From Azospirillum brasilense (GTDB taxonomy: Bacteria > Pseudomonadota > Alphaproteobacteria > Azospirillales > Azospirillaceae): a stretch of DNA of 64,000 nt. Where the stretch lies: assembly GCF_005222205.1 (NCBI RefSeq), contig NZ_CP032346.1, forward strand, positions 1,417,501 through 1,481,500. The letters are read 5' to 3'. The stretch's first letter is position 1. Every line of letters starts with the position of its first letter. Below the pieces are notes generated by a model. It had not been told where the DNA came from. It ran no database searches and saw only the letters and a program-made list of their open reading frames with translations. Positions 7,889-16,444 of the stretch are shown here, in pieces. The position numbers and the translations under genes were made by a program.

Positions 7889-8743
7889 ATGACGGAGACC
7901 CCGATGCCACTCGACAGGGCCGCGATCAAGAACACCAGATCCAAACCACTCGATTTCGCCGATTGGCGGGACAGCGTCCAGGACGCCGCCCAACTCAACG
8001 GGCTTGCGAATCTCAGCGTGGTCACCGATCACCACATCTGCCCGCAGAACGTCCTGCTCGATCTCCGCAACAAGGCCGTGGATGCCAGCAGCGACGGCTA
8101 CCTGATCAATGTCGGCACCTATGCGGTGAACAACGGCGTGATCGCGCCGACCCCGGACCCGCAAGCCCGGATCGAAGCGCTGATGGAGCGGATCCTCTGG
8201 GCCTTCGGCAACGTCTTTCCCGGCGCGGAGAACGTGATGCGGGTGGATGACCCCATGGACAGCGGCGGATGGGAGGCGGAGGGAGCGCTGCCCAAGGCGC
8301 TGGCCTACGCCAACCAGCTCAAGGATCTGCTCATCCAGGTCATCGCGGCGCCGTCGCACGCGAACTGGCAGCAGGTCGCCAACCACGTCGCCCCGCAAGG
8401 CCCGGCGATGCTCAAGGCCCGGAAATCCATCCTGAAATGGGCCGACGCCTGGGCGACCCACCCCGTCTATCGCATCTACATCCGCCTGACGAAGGCGGAG
8501 ACGGAGAACTGCCGCCGGAACTTCGATTCCTTTCCCGGCTTCGGGGCCTGGGTCCATCCCCGGCATGAGGTTCTCAACCTGATCGCGGACAAGCTGGCCA
8601 TTTGGGAGCCGACGGTGATGAACAGCGTCGGGGAGGACCAGCGCGTCGCCTACAGGGTCATGCGCGACGACATCAACCAATCCTGCTTCAACGGACAGAA
8701 CAAATGCAGCGACCGTTGGCTGGAGCATCACCAGGCGCCCTGA
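7889..8743 (+). CDS. Hypothetical 284-residue protein
   Basis: A soluble-looking protein starting MTETPMPLDRAAIKNTRSKP. It has two histidine-containing stretches, VTDHHICPQNVLLDLRNKAV and VHPRHEVLNLIADKL, and a C-terminal part with two cysteines and paired histidines (CFNGQNKCSDRWLEHH). The His-His pair faintly recalls AHH/HNH-type nucleases, but the remaining motif residues are not evident, so I do not assign that function. The start at 7889 is preferred over a much longer upstream frame because codon use changes there. The 284 bases before it hold no gene. It ends just before a palindromic repeat. Confidence 0.6.
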   Translation: MTETPMPLDRAAIKNTRSKPLDFADWRDSVQDAAQLNGLANLSVVTDHHICPQNVLLDLRNKAVDASSDGYLINVGTYAVNNGVIAPTPDPQARIEALMERILWAFGNVFPGAENVMRVDDPMDSGGWEAEGALPKALAYANQLKDLLIQVIAAPSHANWQQVANHVAPQGPAMLKARKSILKWADAWATHPVYRIYIRLTKAETENCRRNFDSFPGFGAWVHPRHEVLNLIADKLAIWEPTVMNSVGEDQRVAYRVMRDDINQSCFNGQNKCSDRWLEHHQAP

Positions 8744-8780
8744 TGGCGCTCCCCCCTCGTCCGGGGCTCGGGCCTTCGGC

Positions 8781-8804
8781 TAAAGCGAACTTCCGTTCGC
8801 TTTA
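8781..8804. repeat. Palindromic repeat, AAGCGAAC type
   Basis: Arms TAAAGCGAAC and GTTCGCTTTA with loop TTCC, the reverse-oriented copy of 5781-5804. It lies between the end of a rightward gene and a second palindrome at 8872. Confidence 0.85.
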
Positions 8805-8871
8805 GACTCACATCGCCTCACTTGCCGGCGGGCTTCGGCCGCATGTGCGGCCGGGGCCGCCGTCGCGGTCC

Positions 8872-8893
8872 AAAGCGGATTGCAATCCGCTTT
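8872..8893. repeat. Palindromic repeat, AAGCGGATT type
   Basis: AAAGCGGATTG and CAATCCGCTTT form a perfect palindrome, a sequence variant of the AAGCGAAC family. The TAA stop of the leftward kinase gene (8892-8894) is made partly from it. Between this and the previous repeat lies another hairpin, CGGCCGCA/TGCGGCCG, at 8836-8853. Confidence 0.8.
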
Positions 8894-10433
8894 AAGTTCC
8901 GTCGTCGCCGCGCAGACGTTCGAGGACCTGCCGCAGATCGCCGGGGTGGAGGGGCTTGTGCAGGAAGGAGCAGCCGCGGCGCTGCCCTTCCAGCAAGGCG
9001 CTCTGGGCCGTCTCGCCGCTGAGCACCACGGCGGGAATCTCCTGCCCGTACAGGCGGCGGACCCGATCGATCACGTCGAAGCCGGACACCTTTCCGGGCA
9101 GCCGCAGGTCGGTCAGGATCACCGAGGGCGGTTCCGGCAACCCGTCCAGCACCGCGAAAACCTCCCGCATGTCGCTCGCGGCGGCGACCGTGCAGCCCCA
9201 GCTTTCCAGGATCATCTGAAGGCCGGTCAGGACCATGGCCTCGTCGTCCACGGCCAGCACGGTCATCCCGGTCAGCGGCGGGGCTGTGGCGGCGGACGGC
9301 GGGGGCGCGGGTTGGCCGCAAGGCGGTTCGGCCAGTGGGCTTGCCGCCTCCAGCGATACGGAGAAGACCGTGCCGCGCCCGATGCGCGACCGCACCTCGA
9401 CCTGAAGACCGAGAAGCTCCGCCAGCCGGCGCACGATGGCGAGGCCCAGCCCCAGACCGCGGTTGGGGTCGCGGTTGGGATTCTGGAGCTGGTGGAATTC
9501 GTCGAAGATGGCGGTCAGCTGCTCCTCGGGAATGCCGAAGCCGGTGTCCCACACATCGATGCGCCAGCGGTTGCCGCGCCGCCGCATGGCCAGAAGAAGG
9601 CCGCCGTGCCGGGTGTAGCGGATGGCGTTGGTCAGCAGGTTGCGCATCACCCGCCCGAACAGCACCGGGTCGGTCTCCACCGTGCCGGGGCACAGGCGGG
9701 CGCGCAGCCGCAGCCCCTTCTCCTCGCTCTGCGGACGGAACTCCTGGACGAGCTGGTTCAGAAGCTCGTCCAGGGCGACCGGCTGCGGGTCCGGAGTCAC
9801 CGTGCCGGCGTCCAGCGTGGAGATGTCGAGCAGCGCGTTCAGCAGCCGCTCACCCGCCGTCATGGCGTTGCCCAGCATCTCGGCCGTGCTCAGCGCCTTC
9901 TCGTCGCTGATCTGGCTGCACAGCGCGTCGAGGAACAGGCGCATCGCCTGGAAAGGCTGGCGCAGGTCGTGGCTGGCCGAAGCCAGGAAGCGCGACCGCG
10001 CGGCGGTGGTCCGTTCGATCTCGGCGCGCATCGCCCGCTCCATGCGGGCGACGACCCGGTCGTCGGGGGACGCCTGGGCGGCCAGGGCCAGCACGCCGAC
10101 CGTCTGCCCGTCCTGGGTCAGGGGCACGCCCCGGAAGGCCGCGGGATCGGCGTCGCCCACGGGCAGCAGCTCGATGCCCACCGGCTCCCCGGTGTCGCCG
10201 GAGAACAGCGGGTCGACGGCGCCCAGCACCGCCGGCCAGACCGCTCCGAACCAGATCGGGGCCGGCTGCCCGCCCGCGGCCGGTTCCTTTCCGAGAAGGG
10301 CGCAGAGCGCGTCGTTGGCGAAGAGCGTGGCGGCGTGCGGCGGCCCGGTCAGCACGAAGGCCGGCAGCGCGGCGGCGTGGCAGACGCGCAGCGCGTTCTC
10401 CACGCACTCCGTCTCCGCGGGCGCGGCGTCCAT
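8892..10433 (-). CDS. Hybrid sensor histidine kinase, CheS3-like position
   Basis: A 513-residue cytoplasmic hybrid kinase. The N-terminal 130 residues look like a PAS-type sensor domain with no membrane segment. A HisKA domain follows with the phosphorylated histidine in ASASHDLRQPFQAM. The ATPase domain has N box NLLTNAIRYT, G1 box DVWDTGFGIP and G2 region NRGLGLGLAIVRRL. A C-terminal receiver domain has VDDE, the acceptor aspartate in VILTDLRLPG and the lysine in LHKPL. The ATG at 10433 has AGGA upstream; a GTG at 10463 is the alternative. It lies 120 bases downstream of the chemotaxis-type genes on the same strand, the place held by cheS3 in the Rhodospirillum centenum che3 locus, so it likely belongs to that pathway. 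Confidence 0.9.
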   Translation of the reverse strand: MDAAPAETECVENALRVCHAAALPAFVLTGPPHAATLFANDALCALLGKEPAAGGQPAPIWFGAVWPAVLGAVDPLFSGDTGEPVGIELLPVGDADPAAFRGVPLTQDGQTVGVLALAAQASPDDRVVARMERAMRAEIERTTAARSRFLASASHDLRQPFQAMRLFLDALCSQISDEKALSTAEMLGNAMTAGERLLNALLDISTLDAGTVTPDPQPVALDELLNQLVQEFRPQSEEKGLRLRARLCPGTVETDPVLFGRVMRNLLTNAIRYTRHGGLLLAMRRRGNRWRIDVWDTGFGIPEEQLTAIFDEFHQLQNPNRDPNRGLGLGLAIVRRLAELLGLQVEVRSRIGRGTVFSVSLEAASPLAEPPCGQPAPPPSAATAPPLTGMTVLAVDDEAMVLTGLQMILESWGCTVAAASDMREVFAVLDGLPEPPSVILTDLRLPGKVSGFDVIDRVRRLYGQEIPAVVLSGETAQSALLEGQRRGCSFLHKPLHPGDLRQVLERLRGDDGT

Positions 10434-10553
10434 GCTGGTCCTGTTCCTGTGCCGAGGCGTCACGTCGGTCTCTCTAACCGCTGGAGCTGAAGGTGAAGCA
10501 CCTTAACCTTTGGTGCGTTGGGGATGAAAGCGCCTGAAAGCCCTATATGCCTT

Positions 10554-11354
10554 CTATGCGGAAGGCATTGGCGGGGACAGGCGGGCAAGGTGGTCCTCCA
10601 CCATGTATTTCCGGCGGAGCAGCGCCATCAGGCGGATCTTCAGGATGTCCATCGGTTGCGACTTGCCGACGAAGTCGTCGGCGCCGGCGGTCAGGCTGGC
10701 GGTCAGCCGGTCGTCGCCCTCCTGGCTGGTCAGGATGACGATCTGGAAGAACAGGCCGCGCCGGCGGCGGAAGCGGTCGAACCGCTCGCAAAGCTGCGTG
10801 CCGCTGGTGCCGGGCATCACGAGGTCGAGGATCACGCAATCCAGCCCGCCGTCCTCCAGCGCCGCCACCGCCTCGTCGGCGTTGCGCGCGGCGACGACGT
10901 GGCAGCCGTCCTCCTCCAGCTCGGCGCGCAGGAACTCCCGGTAGGTCGCGCTGTCGTCCACCACCAGGATGCGCGCCCTCTGCAGGATGTCGGACACGGT
11001 CGGCGGCGCGTTGCGCCGGTCGAGCAGCGCCATGGCCTGCTGCACGACGCCCTGGGAATCGGCGGAATCCACCCATTGCACGTCGGCGGGAACGCCGGAC
11101 TCCGCCACCCGTTCCGCCGAACCCAGCAGCAGGGCGGGAGCCGGGCAGCGCCGCCGCAGCTCCGTCAGGGTGCGGGCGGCCTCGCCGTCGGCCTCCACCA
11201 TCAGCAGGTCGAAGGGACGGCGCGCCAGTTCCGCGACCGCGGGTTCCACCGTTTCGACGCAGCTCGCCTCGATGCCCTGCTCCTCCAGCATCAGCTTCAG
11301 GAGAAGCCCCTGTGTCTGCGAAGCGATGACGATCAGCGCCCTGGGTCCACTCAT
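10554..11354 (-). CDS. Double-receiver response regulator
   Basis: A 266-residue protein with two receiver domains and no output domain. The second (about residues 125-250) is canonical: ILVVDDSATYREFL, acceptor aspartate in CVILDLVMPG, conserved threonine-serine in VILTSQEG and lysine in DFVGKSQPM. The first (about residues 4-115) keeps the fold pattern but has MVEADG where the phosphorylated aspartate should sit and lacks the acidic pair near its start, so it is probably not phosphorylated and may serve for dimerisation or binding. It starts within the cheB stop (ATGA overlap) and so is part of the che operon, likely a phosphate acceptor of the CheA. Confidence 0.88.
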   Translation of the reverse strand: MSGPRALIVIASQTQGLLLKLMLEEQGIEASCVETVEPAVAELARRPFDLLMVEADGEAARTLTELRRRCPAPALLLGSAERVAESGVPADVQWVDSADSQGVVQQAMALLDRRNAPPTVSDILQRARILVVDDSATYREFLRAELEEDGCHVVAARNADEAVAALEDGGLDCVILDLVMPGTSGTQLCERFDRFRRRRGLFFQIVILTSQEGDDRLTASLTAGADDFVGKSQPMDILKIRLMALLRRKYMVEDHLARLSPPMPSA

Positions 11355-12463
11355 GAGGGCTCAACTCCCGTCGAAACCAGTTCCAGCAAACGGGCCGCCA
11401 CCTTGTCGATGGGCAGCTCCTCGGTAACGCCTCCCAGCCGGACCGCGGTTCCCGGCATGCTGTGGATGACCGCGGTGGAGGCATGCTCCGCGATGGTGTA
11501 GGCGCCCGCCCGGTGCATGTCGGTGAGGCCGCGCGCGCCGTCCTCCCCCATGCCGGTCAGCAGCACGCCGATGGCGGCCGCGCCGAAGGCCGAGGCCAGG
11601 GAGGAGAACAGCACGTCCCCGGACGGCCTCTGGCCGCAGACCGGATCACCGTTGACCAGCCGCATCCCGCCGGGCTCGGCGGTCAGATGAAGCTCGCCGG
11701 GGGCGACATAGACGTGGCCGGGCCGGTGCGGCCCGTCGGAGGCCAGCGCCACCGGCAGCGGCGTGACCGACCCCAGCCAGGAGGCGAAGCCGGCCACGAA
11801 GGGAGCGCCGATGTGCTGCACGACGAAGACGGGCAGGGGGAAGTTGGTCGGCAGCCCGCGCAGCAGCTTGACCAGCGCCGCCGGACCGCCCGTCGAGGCG
11901 GTGATCCCCAGCGCGCGGAACTGCCGCTTCGCCACGGACGGCGGCAGAGGCGGCGGCAGGGGCGGGGACTTCGCAGCGCCGCCGCCCTTGCCGCGGCCGG
12001 CGGTGCCGCCCGGCTCCTCGTCGCCGTTGCGCGGACGCCCGCGCTGCCGGATCACCTTCACCTGGCTCATGATGGTGAGCTGGGTGCAGAGATGGCGGGC
12101 GACGGTCTGATAGTCGGCGCGGGCCATGCTGCCCGGCTTCTCGACAACCGCGAGCGCCCCGGCCTGGAGCGCCCGCATCGGGATGTCCAGGTCGCGCACG
12201 TCGGAGGCGACCACAACGATCGGCACGGGATGGTCGCGCATCAGCCGCTGCGTCACCGCGAAGCCGTCGATCCCCGGCAGGCGGATGTCCAGCGACACCA
12301 CGTCCGGCCGCAGCGAGTCGACCATGCGCAGCGCCTGTTCGCCCGACGCGGCGATGCCGGCCAGCTCAAGCCGCGGGTCCTCGCCGATGACGTGGGCGAG
12401 GAGCTGCTGGACGACCGGCGAGTCCTCGACCACCAGCACGCGGATCTTGCGGGCGCCGGTCAC
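11351..12463 (-). CDS. cheB: Chemotaxis protein methylesterase CheB
   Basis: A 370-residue CheB. The N-terminal receiver domain carries VVEDSPVV and acceptor Asp59 in VVSLDIRLPGIDG. A glycine- and proline-rich linker (about residues 150-180) joins the methylesterase domain. The catalytic serine, histidine and aspartate are seen in ITASTGGPA, VVQHIGAPF and TGMGEDGARG. It removes methyl groups from (or deamidates) receptor glutamates. The GTG at 12463 is chosen because it overlaps the cheA stop (GTGA) and directly precedes the receiver domain; the longer upstream frame is a shadow of cheA. It works with the CheR of this cluster on the neighbouring receptor. Confidence 0.95.
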   Translation of the reverse strand: MTGARKIRVLVVEDSPVVQQLLAHVIGEDPRLELAGIAASGEQALRMVDSLRPDVVSLDIRLPGIDGFAVTQRLMRDHPVPIVVVASDVRDLDIPMRALQAGALAVVEKPGSMARADYQTVARHLCTQLTIMSQVKVIRQRGRPRNGDEEPGGTAGRGKGGGAAKSPPLPPPLPPSVAKRQFRALGITASTGGPAALVKLLRGLPTNFPLPVFVVQHIGAPFVAGFASWLGSVTPLPVALASDGPHRPGHVYVAPGELHLTAEPGGMRLVNGDPVCGQRPSGDVLFSSLASAFGAAAIGVLLTGMGEDGARGLTDMHRAGAYTIAEHASTAVIHSMPGTAVRLGGVTEELPIDKVAARLLELVSTGVEPS

Positions 12464-14706
12464 AGCAGCCGCCGGATGCCGGCCAGAAGCTCGTTCTGGT
12501 CGAAGCGGGTCTTGACGATGTAGGCGTCGGCGCCGAGGTCCAGCCCGCGTTCGCGATCCTCGTCGCTGGCGCGCGAGGTGACCAGGATCACCGGCAGGTC
12601 GGAGGTCATGGGGTTGCCCTTGACGGCCTGGAGCAGGGCGAACCCGTCCATCCTCGGCATCTCCACGTCGCTGATGATCAGGTTCACATCCTCCAGCTCG
12701 CCGAGCGTTTCGACCGCCTCGCGCCCATCCACGCACAGCGTGACCCGGTAACCATGGGCCTCCAGGATGCTCTTTTCCAGGGTTCGCGTGGTGATTGAAT
12801 CGTCCACCACCAGAATGTGCGGACGCCGCCGTGCCGACTCGTCCACCGGGCGGACCAGCGGCGGCAGGGCCATGCCGGGGCGCGGCGACAGGGCGGCGGG
12901 ATTCAGCACCAGGGCCGGCGATCCGTCGTCCATCAGCACGGTGCCGAGGAAGCGGACGGCGTCGAGTCCCACCTCCTCCGCCGGGGTGACGACGGAGTCG
13001 CGGGTGGCCATCAGCGCGTCCACGACCAGCGCGACCCGCCGCCCGGCGGCGCGCAGGACGACCAGCGCCAGCGGCGCTCCGCTGCCCTGCGGCATGGCGC
13101 CGTCGTAGCCGAGCAAGGCGGCCAGCGGCGTCACCGGAACGTCCTCCTCCTCCAGCCGGATGGTCGGGGCGGCGAGGTCGGTGAACAGCGAGTCCGCCGG
13201 GACGCGCAGCACGCGCGCCACGTCGTTGCTGGGGATCGCCAGGATGTCGTCCTGGACCGCCACGAAGACCAGCCGCTGGCTGAGCAGGCTGAGCGGAACC
13301 TCCACCGTGACGACGGTTCCGCCGCCCTCGCGCGCGGCCAGCGTCACCGAACCCTGGAGCCGGCTCACCTCCCGCCGCACGATGGCGAGACCCATGCCGC
13401 GTCCGGCGTATTCGTTCGCGGTGGGGGCGGTGGAGAAGCCCGGCTCGAAGATCAGGTCGAGCAGCCGTTCCTCCGGAGCCGCCTCCGCCTCGTCGGCGCC
13501 TAGCAGGCCGCGCTCCACGGCGTGGCGGGCGATGGCTTCGCGGTTCGGACCGCGCCCGTCGTCCTCGACGCGCAGGACGAGGCGGCGCCCGACCACCGAG
13601 GCTTCGAAGCGGACGGTGGCGGCGGCGCGCTTGCCCGCGGCCACCCGCTCCTGCGGGGTCTCGACGCCGTGGCTGACGGCGTTGCGCGCGATGTGCAGCA
13701 CCGGGTCCTTCAGCCGTTGCAGGACCACCCGGTCGGCCTGGGTCTCCAGCCCGCGGATGTCCGCCTCGACCTCCTTGCCCTGGGCGCGGCTGATGTCGCG
13801 GATCATCCGGCCGAGGTTGCTGAACTGCGACTCCGCCGGCAGCATGCGCAGCTGCCGCACCTCGTCCTGGAAGCCGCTGCCCCAGCGGCGCAGCGACCAG
13901 AGATGGCGGTCATGGGCGCGGTGCGCCGCGTCCAGCGAGGCGCCGAGCGCGCGGAAGCGCCGCTCGAAGGAGGACAGGCGCAAGGCCGTCTCGTCGCCCG
14001 TGAAGGAACTGGCGCCGCCGGACCCCGAAACGTCGTGGGGGGCGCGGAGCAGCCGGGGCCGCATGGCGTGCCAGCTCCGCTCCAGCGCGCGCCATTCGCC
14101 GCGCAGCTCCCGCAGCTCGGCGACCAGGGCGGACTGGTTCTCGATCTCCGGCAGGAGGCCGGCGGCGGCGGTGAACAGCCGTTCCAGCCCGGCGCTGCGG
14201 ATGCGGACGAGGGCCGCGCCTTCGCCGGCGTCGACGGAGCGGACCGGGCGCGGCGCGGCGGTCGGAGGAGCCGTTCCCGCCTCCGCCGCGGCCGGGCGGC
14301 GCTGGACCGGTTCCGGCCCGCCGCCTTCGCCGCCCATGCGGGTCAGCGCGGCCAGCACCTCGGCAATGTCCACCTCGCCGCCGCCGCGGGTCGCCCAGGC
14401 CACCACGTCCTCGATGGCGTCGAGCGCGCGGCGCACCACGTCGCGGGCCGCCGCGTCGAAGGGCACGGCGCCGCGCTGGATGGCGATGAAGGCGGCCTCC
14501 AGCCAGTGTGACAGCCGCTCGACCTCCGGCAGGTCCACGGCGCGGGCGGCGCCCTTCAGGCTGTGGGCGCGGCGGTGGATCTCCACCAGATCGGGGTGGT
14601 GCGCCGGGTCCTTCTCCACGGCGCGCAGGGCCTCGCGGATGGCCGCGAGATGCTCCTTGTGCTCCAGGTCGAAGGCGGCGAGCAGGCGCGCGCGGATGTC
14701 GTTCAT
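12460..14706 (-). CDS. cheA: Hybrid chemotaxis-type histidine kinase CheA
   Basis: A 748-residue CheA with a C-terminal receiver. Order: Hpt domain (residues 1-115, phosphorylated His48 in RRAHSLKGAAR), a variable alanine-rich linker, dimerisation helices (about 230-310), ATPase with N box IARNAVSHGVE, G box VEDDGRGPN and YAGRGMGLAIV, a CheW-like regulatory domain (about 480-600), and a receiver with VVDDSITTRT, acceptor in IISDVEMPRMDG and lysine in YIVKTRF. CheA proteins fused to a receiver are usual in alternative-function chemosensory systems such as Wsp, Frz and R. centenum Che3, rather than flagellar ones. Its stop overlaps the cheB start. Confidence 0.95.
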   Translation of the reverse strand: MNDIRARLLAAFDLEHKEHLAAIREALRAVEKDPAHHPDLVEIHRRAHSLKGAARAVDLPEVERLSHWLEAAFIAIQRGAVPFDAAARDVVRRALDAIEDVVAWATRGGGEVDIAEVLAALTRMGGEGGGPEPVQRRPAAAEAGTAPPTAAPRPVRSVDAGEGAALVRIRSAGLERLFTAAAGLLPEIENQSALVAELRELRGEWRALERSWHAMRPRLLRAPHDVSGSGGASSFTGDETALRLSSFERRFRALGASLDAAHRAHDRHLWSLRRWGSGFQDEVRQLRMLPAESQFSNLGRMIRDISRAQGKEVEADIRGLETQADRVVLQRLKDPVLHIARNAVSHGVETPQERVAAGKRAAATVRFEASVVGRRLVLRVEDDGRGPNREAIARHAVERGLLGADEAEAAPEERLLDLIFEPGFSTAPTANEYAGRGMGLAIVRREVSRLQGSVTLAAREGGGTVVTVEVPLSLLSQRLVFVAVQDDILAIPSNDVARVLRVPADSLFTDLAAPTIRLEEEDVPVTPLAALLGYDGAMPQGSGAPLALVVLRAAGRRVALVVDALMATRDSVVTPAEEVGLDAVRFLGTVLMDDGSPALVLNPAALSPRPGMALPPLVRPVDESARRRPHILVVDDSITTRTLEKSILEAHGYRVTLCVDGREAVETLGELEDVNLIISDVEMPRMDGFALLQAVKGNPMTSDLPVILVTSRASDEDRERGLDLGADAYIVKTRFDQNELLAGIRRLL

Positions 14707-14767
14707 GCCGCCGGCGCCTTCCGTCCGTCCTTGTCCGTGCCCTCGCCGCCGCGTGCCGTCGCCATGG

Positions 14768-16444
14768 TCACACGCGGTAGTTCCGCACGGCCTCGACCAG
14801 ACCCTGGCCGAGATCGTTGAGGTTGGTGGCGGCGCCTTCGAGCTGGCGGGTGCCGGCGGCGGTCTGGCTGCTCGCCTCGCGGATGTTCTGGAGCGCCTGG
14901 ATCACCTGCTCCAGGCCGATCTGCTGCTGGTTGGTGCCGGCGACGATCTGCTGGAAGGCGAGCACGCTCTCCTGCACGCTCTCGGCGAGGTCGCGGATGG
15001 TCGACTGGGTGGCGTCGGTCTGGCGCTTGCCGGCGCCGACGCGCTTCACGGCCTCCTCCGTCAGCATGACCGAGGCATTGATGCCGTGCTGGATCTCGCT
15101 GAGGTTGGAACGGACCTGGGCGGTGGCCTCCTTCGACTGGTCGGCGAGGCTCTTGATCTCGCTCGCCACGACGGCGAAGGTCCGGCCGTGCTCGCCGGCG
15201 GCGGCCGCTTCGATGGCGGCGTTGAGGGCCAGCAGGTGGCAGCGCTCGGCGATGTCGTTGACCGTCAGGATGATCTCGCCGATCGCCTGGGTGCGCTCCG
15301 ACAGGATGACGATGTTCTCGGCGACGGCTTCCGCCTGCTCGCGGATGGCGTCCATCGCTTGGTTGGTGTCCTCCACCGCCTTCAGGCCGGTCTCGGAGTT
15401 GGAGGCGGCGACCTGGGCGTTCTGCGCCACGTCCTGGGCGCGGCGGTTGATCTGCGCGCCGGACTCGGTGATCTCGCTGAGCGTCGCGGTGGTCTCCTCC
15501 ACCGCGGCGAGCTGCTGGGCGACGCTGGCCGCCTGCTGCTGGGTCGAGGCGCGGATCTGCGCGGTCGCGGCGTGCATGCTCTCCGCCGTGGCCCGGGTGG
15601 TCCTGGCCATGCTGCGCAGGTTGCCGGTCATCTCGTTCAGATGGGTGCCCAGTTCGGCCAGCTCGTCGTCGCCGGGCACGACCACCGTCTTGGTCAGGTC
15701 GCCCTTGCCCACCTGGGTGACGTAGCCGATGGCGGTGCCGAGCCGCTTGGTGACCGAGCTGCCGATCAGGATGGCGATGGCGACGGCCAGGGCCACCACG
15801 ATGATCAGCGCCAGGATCGAGGAACGCACCGCGTCGTCGTAGAGGGCGCGGATGTTCTGGCGCCCGGCCTCCGACAGGCGGCTGATGTCGCCGTGCAGGT
15901 TGGACAGCTGGCCCGCCATGGCCACCCGCATCTCCTCCACCCGCGTCAGCCGCGCCAGCGCCTCCGGCTCGGTTCCCGCGGCCACCCGCTCCATCAGCGT
16001 GTTGGCCTCATCAAGCATGCGGTGCGAATACTGGTCGAAGCTGTTGATCTGGGCGACCAGCTCGCCCCAGATGCGGCGGCGGTCCTCGGTGGTGCCCTCG
16101 TCGGCCCGCTCGGCGGCGATCCGCTTCAGCTTGGCGACTTGATCGAACATCACCATCGAACCGTCGCGGTAGCGCTGGCGCAACTGGGTGATGTCCGGCA
16201 GGCCGCCCTGGATCTGGGCCAGCGCCGCGGCGTGGGTCGCCGCCTCGCGCAGGCTGCGCAGGTTGCTTTCGGTCACCTCGATCTCGCGCACCGCCTCCGA
16301 CACCTGGATGTCGTAGGTCGCGATGCCCATCATGACCTTCATGCCGTCCGCGAAGCGCATCATCTGGAACGCCGCCAGCAGCCCGGTCAGCAGGCAGACG
16401 ACCCCGAAGCTGAGCATCAGCTTGTGCTTGACCTTCAATTTCAT
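14768..16444 (-). CDS. Methyl-accepting chemotaxis protein (receptor)
   Basis: A 558-residue transmembrane receptor. TM1 is about residues 9-28 and TM2 about 209-230, bracketing a periplasmic domain of about 180 helical residues, probably a four-helix bundle. A HAMP domain follows (about 231-285). The cytoplasmic signalling domain has the kinase-contact tip HLLALNAAIEAAAAGEHGRT and VVASEIKSLADQS. No C-terminal pentapeptide tether for CheR is present. The ATG at 16444 overlaps the cheW stop (ATGA). The ligand is unknown. Its location between cheW and cheA indicates that it is the dedicated input of this cluster. Confidence 0.95.
   Translation of the reverse strand: MKLKVKHKLMLSFGVVCLLTGLLAAFQMMRFADGMKVMMGIATYDIQVSEAVREIEVTESNLRSLREAATHAAALAQIQGGLPDITQLRQRYRDGSMVMFDQVAKLKRIAAERADEGTTEDRRRIWGELVAQINSFDQYSHRMLDEANTLMERVAAGTEPEALARLTRVEEMRVAMAGQLSNLHGDISRLSEAGRQNIRALYDDAVRSSILALIIVVALAVAIAILIGSSVTKRLGTAIGYVTQVGKGDLTKTVVVPGDDELAELGTHLNEMTGNLRSMARTTRATAESMHAATAQIRASTQQQAASVAQQLAAVEETTATLSEITESGAQINRRAQDVAQNAQVAASNSETGLKAVEDTNQAMDAIREQAEAVAENIVILSERTQAIGEIILTVNDIAERCHLLALNAAIEAAAAGEHGRTFAVVASEIKSLADQSKEATAQVRSNLSEIQHGINASVMLTEEAVKRVGAGKRQTDATQSTIRDLAESVQESVLAFQQIVAGTNQQQIGLEQVIQALQNIREASSQTAAGTRQLEGAATNLNDLGQGLVEAVRNYRV

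Noticed and set aside
7889..8743. AHH/HNH-type nuclease toxin
   Set aside because: Only the His-His pair is present; the other conserved positions and any immunity gene are missing, so the call was not made.
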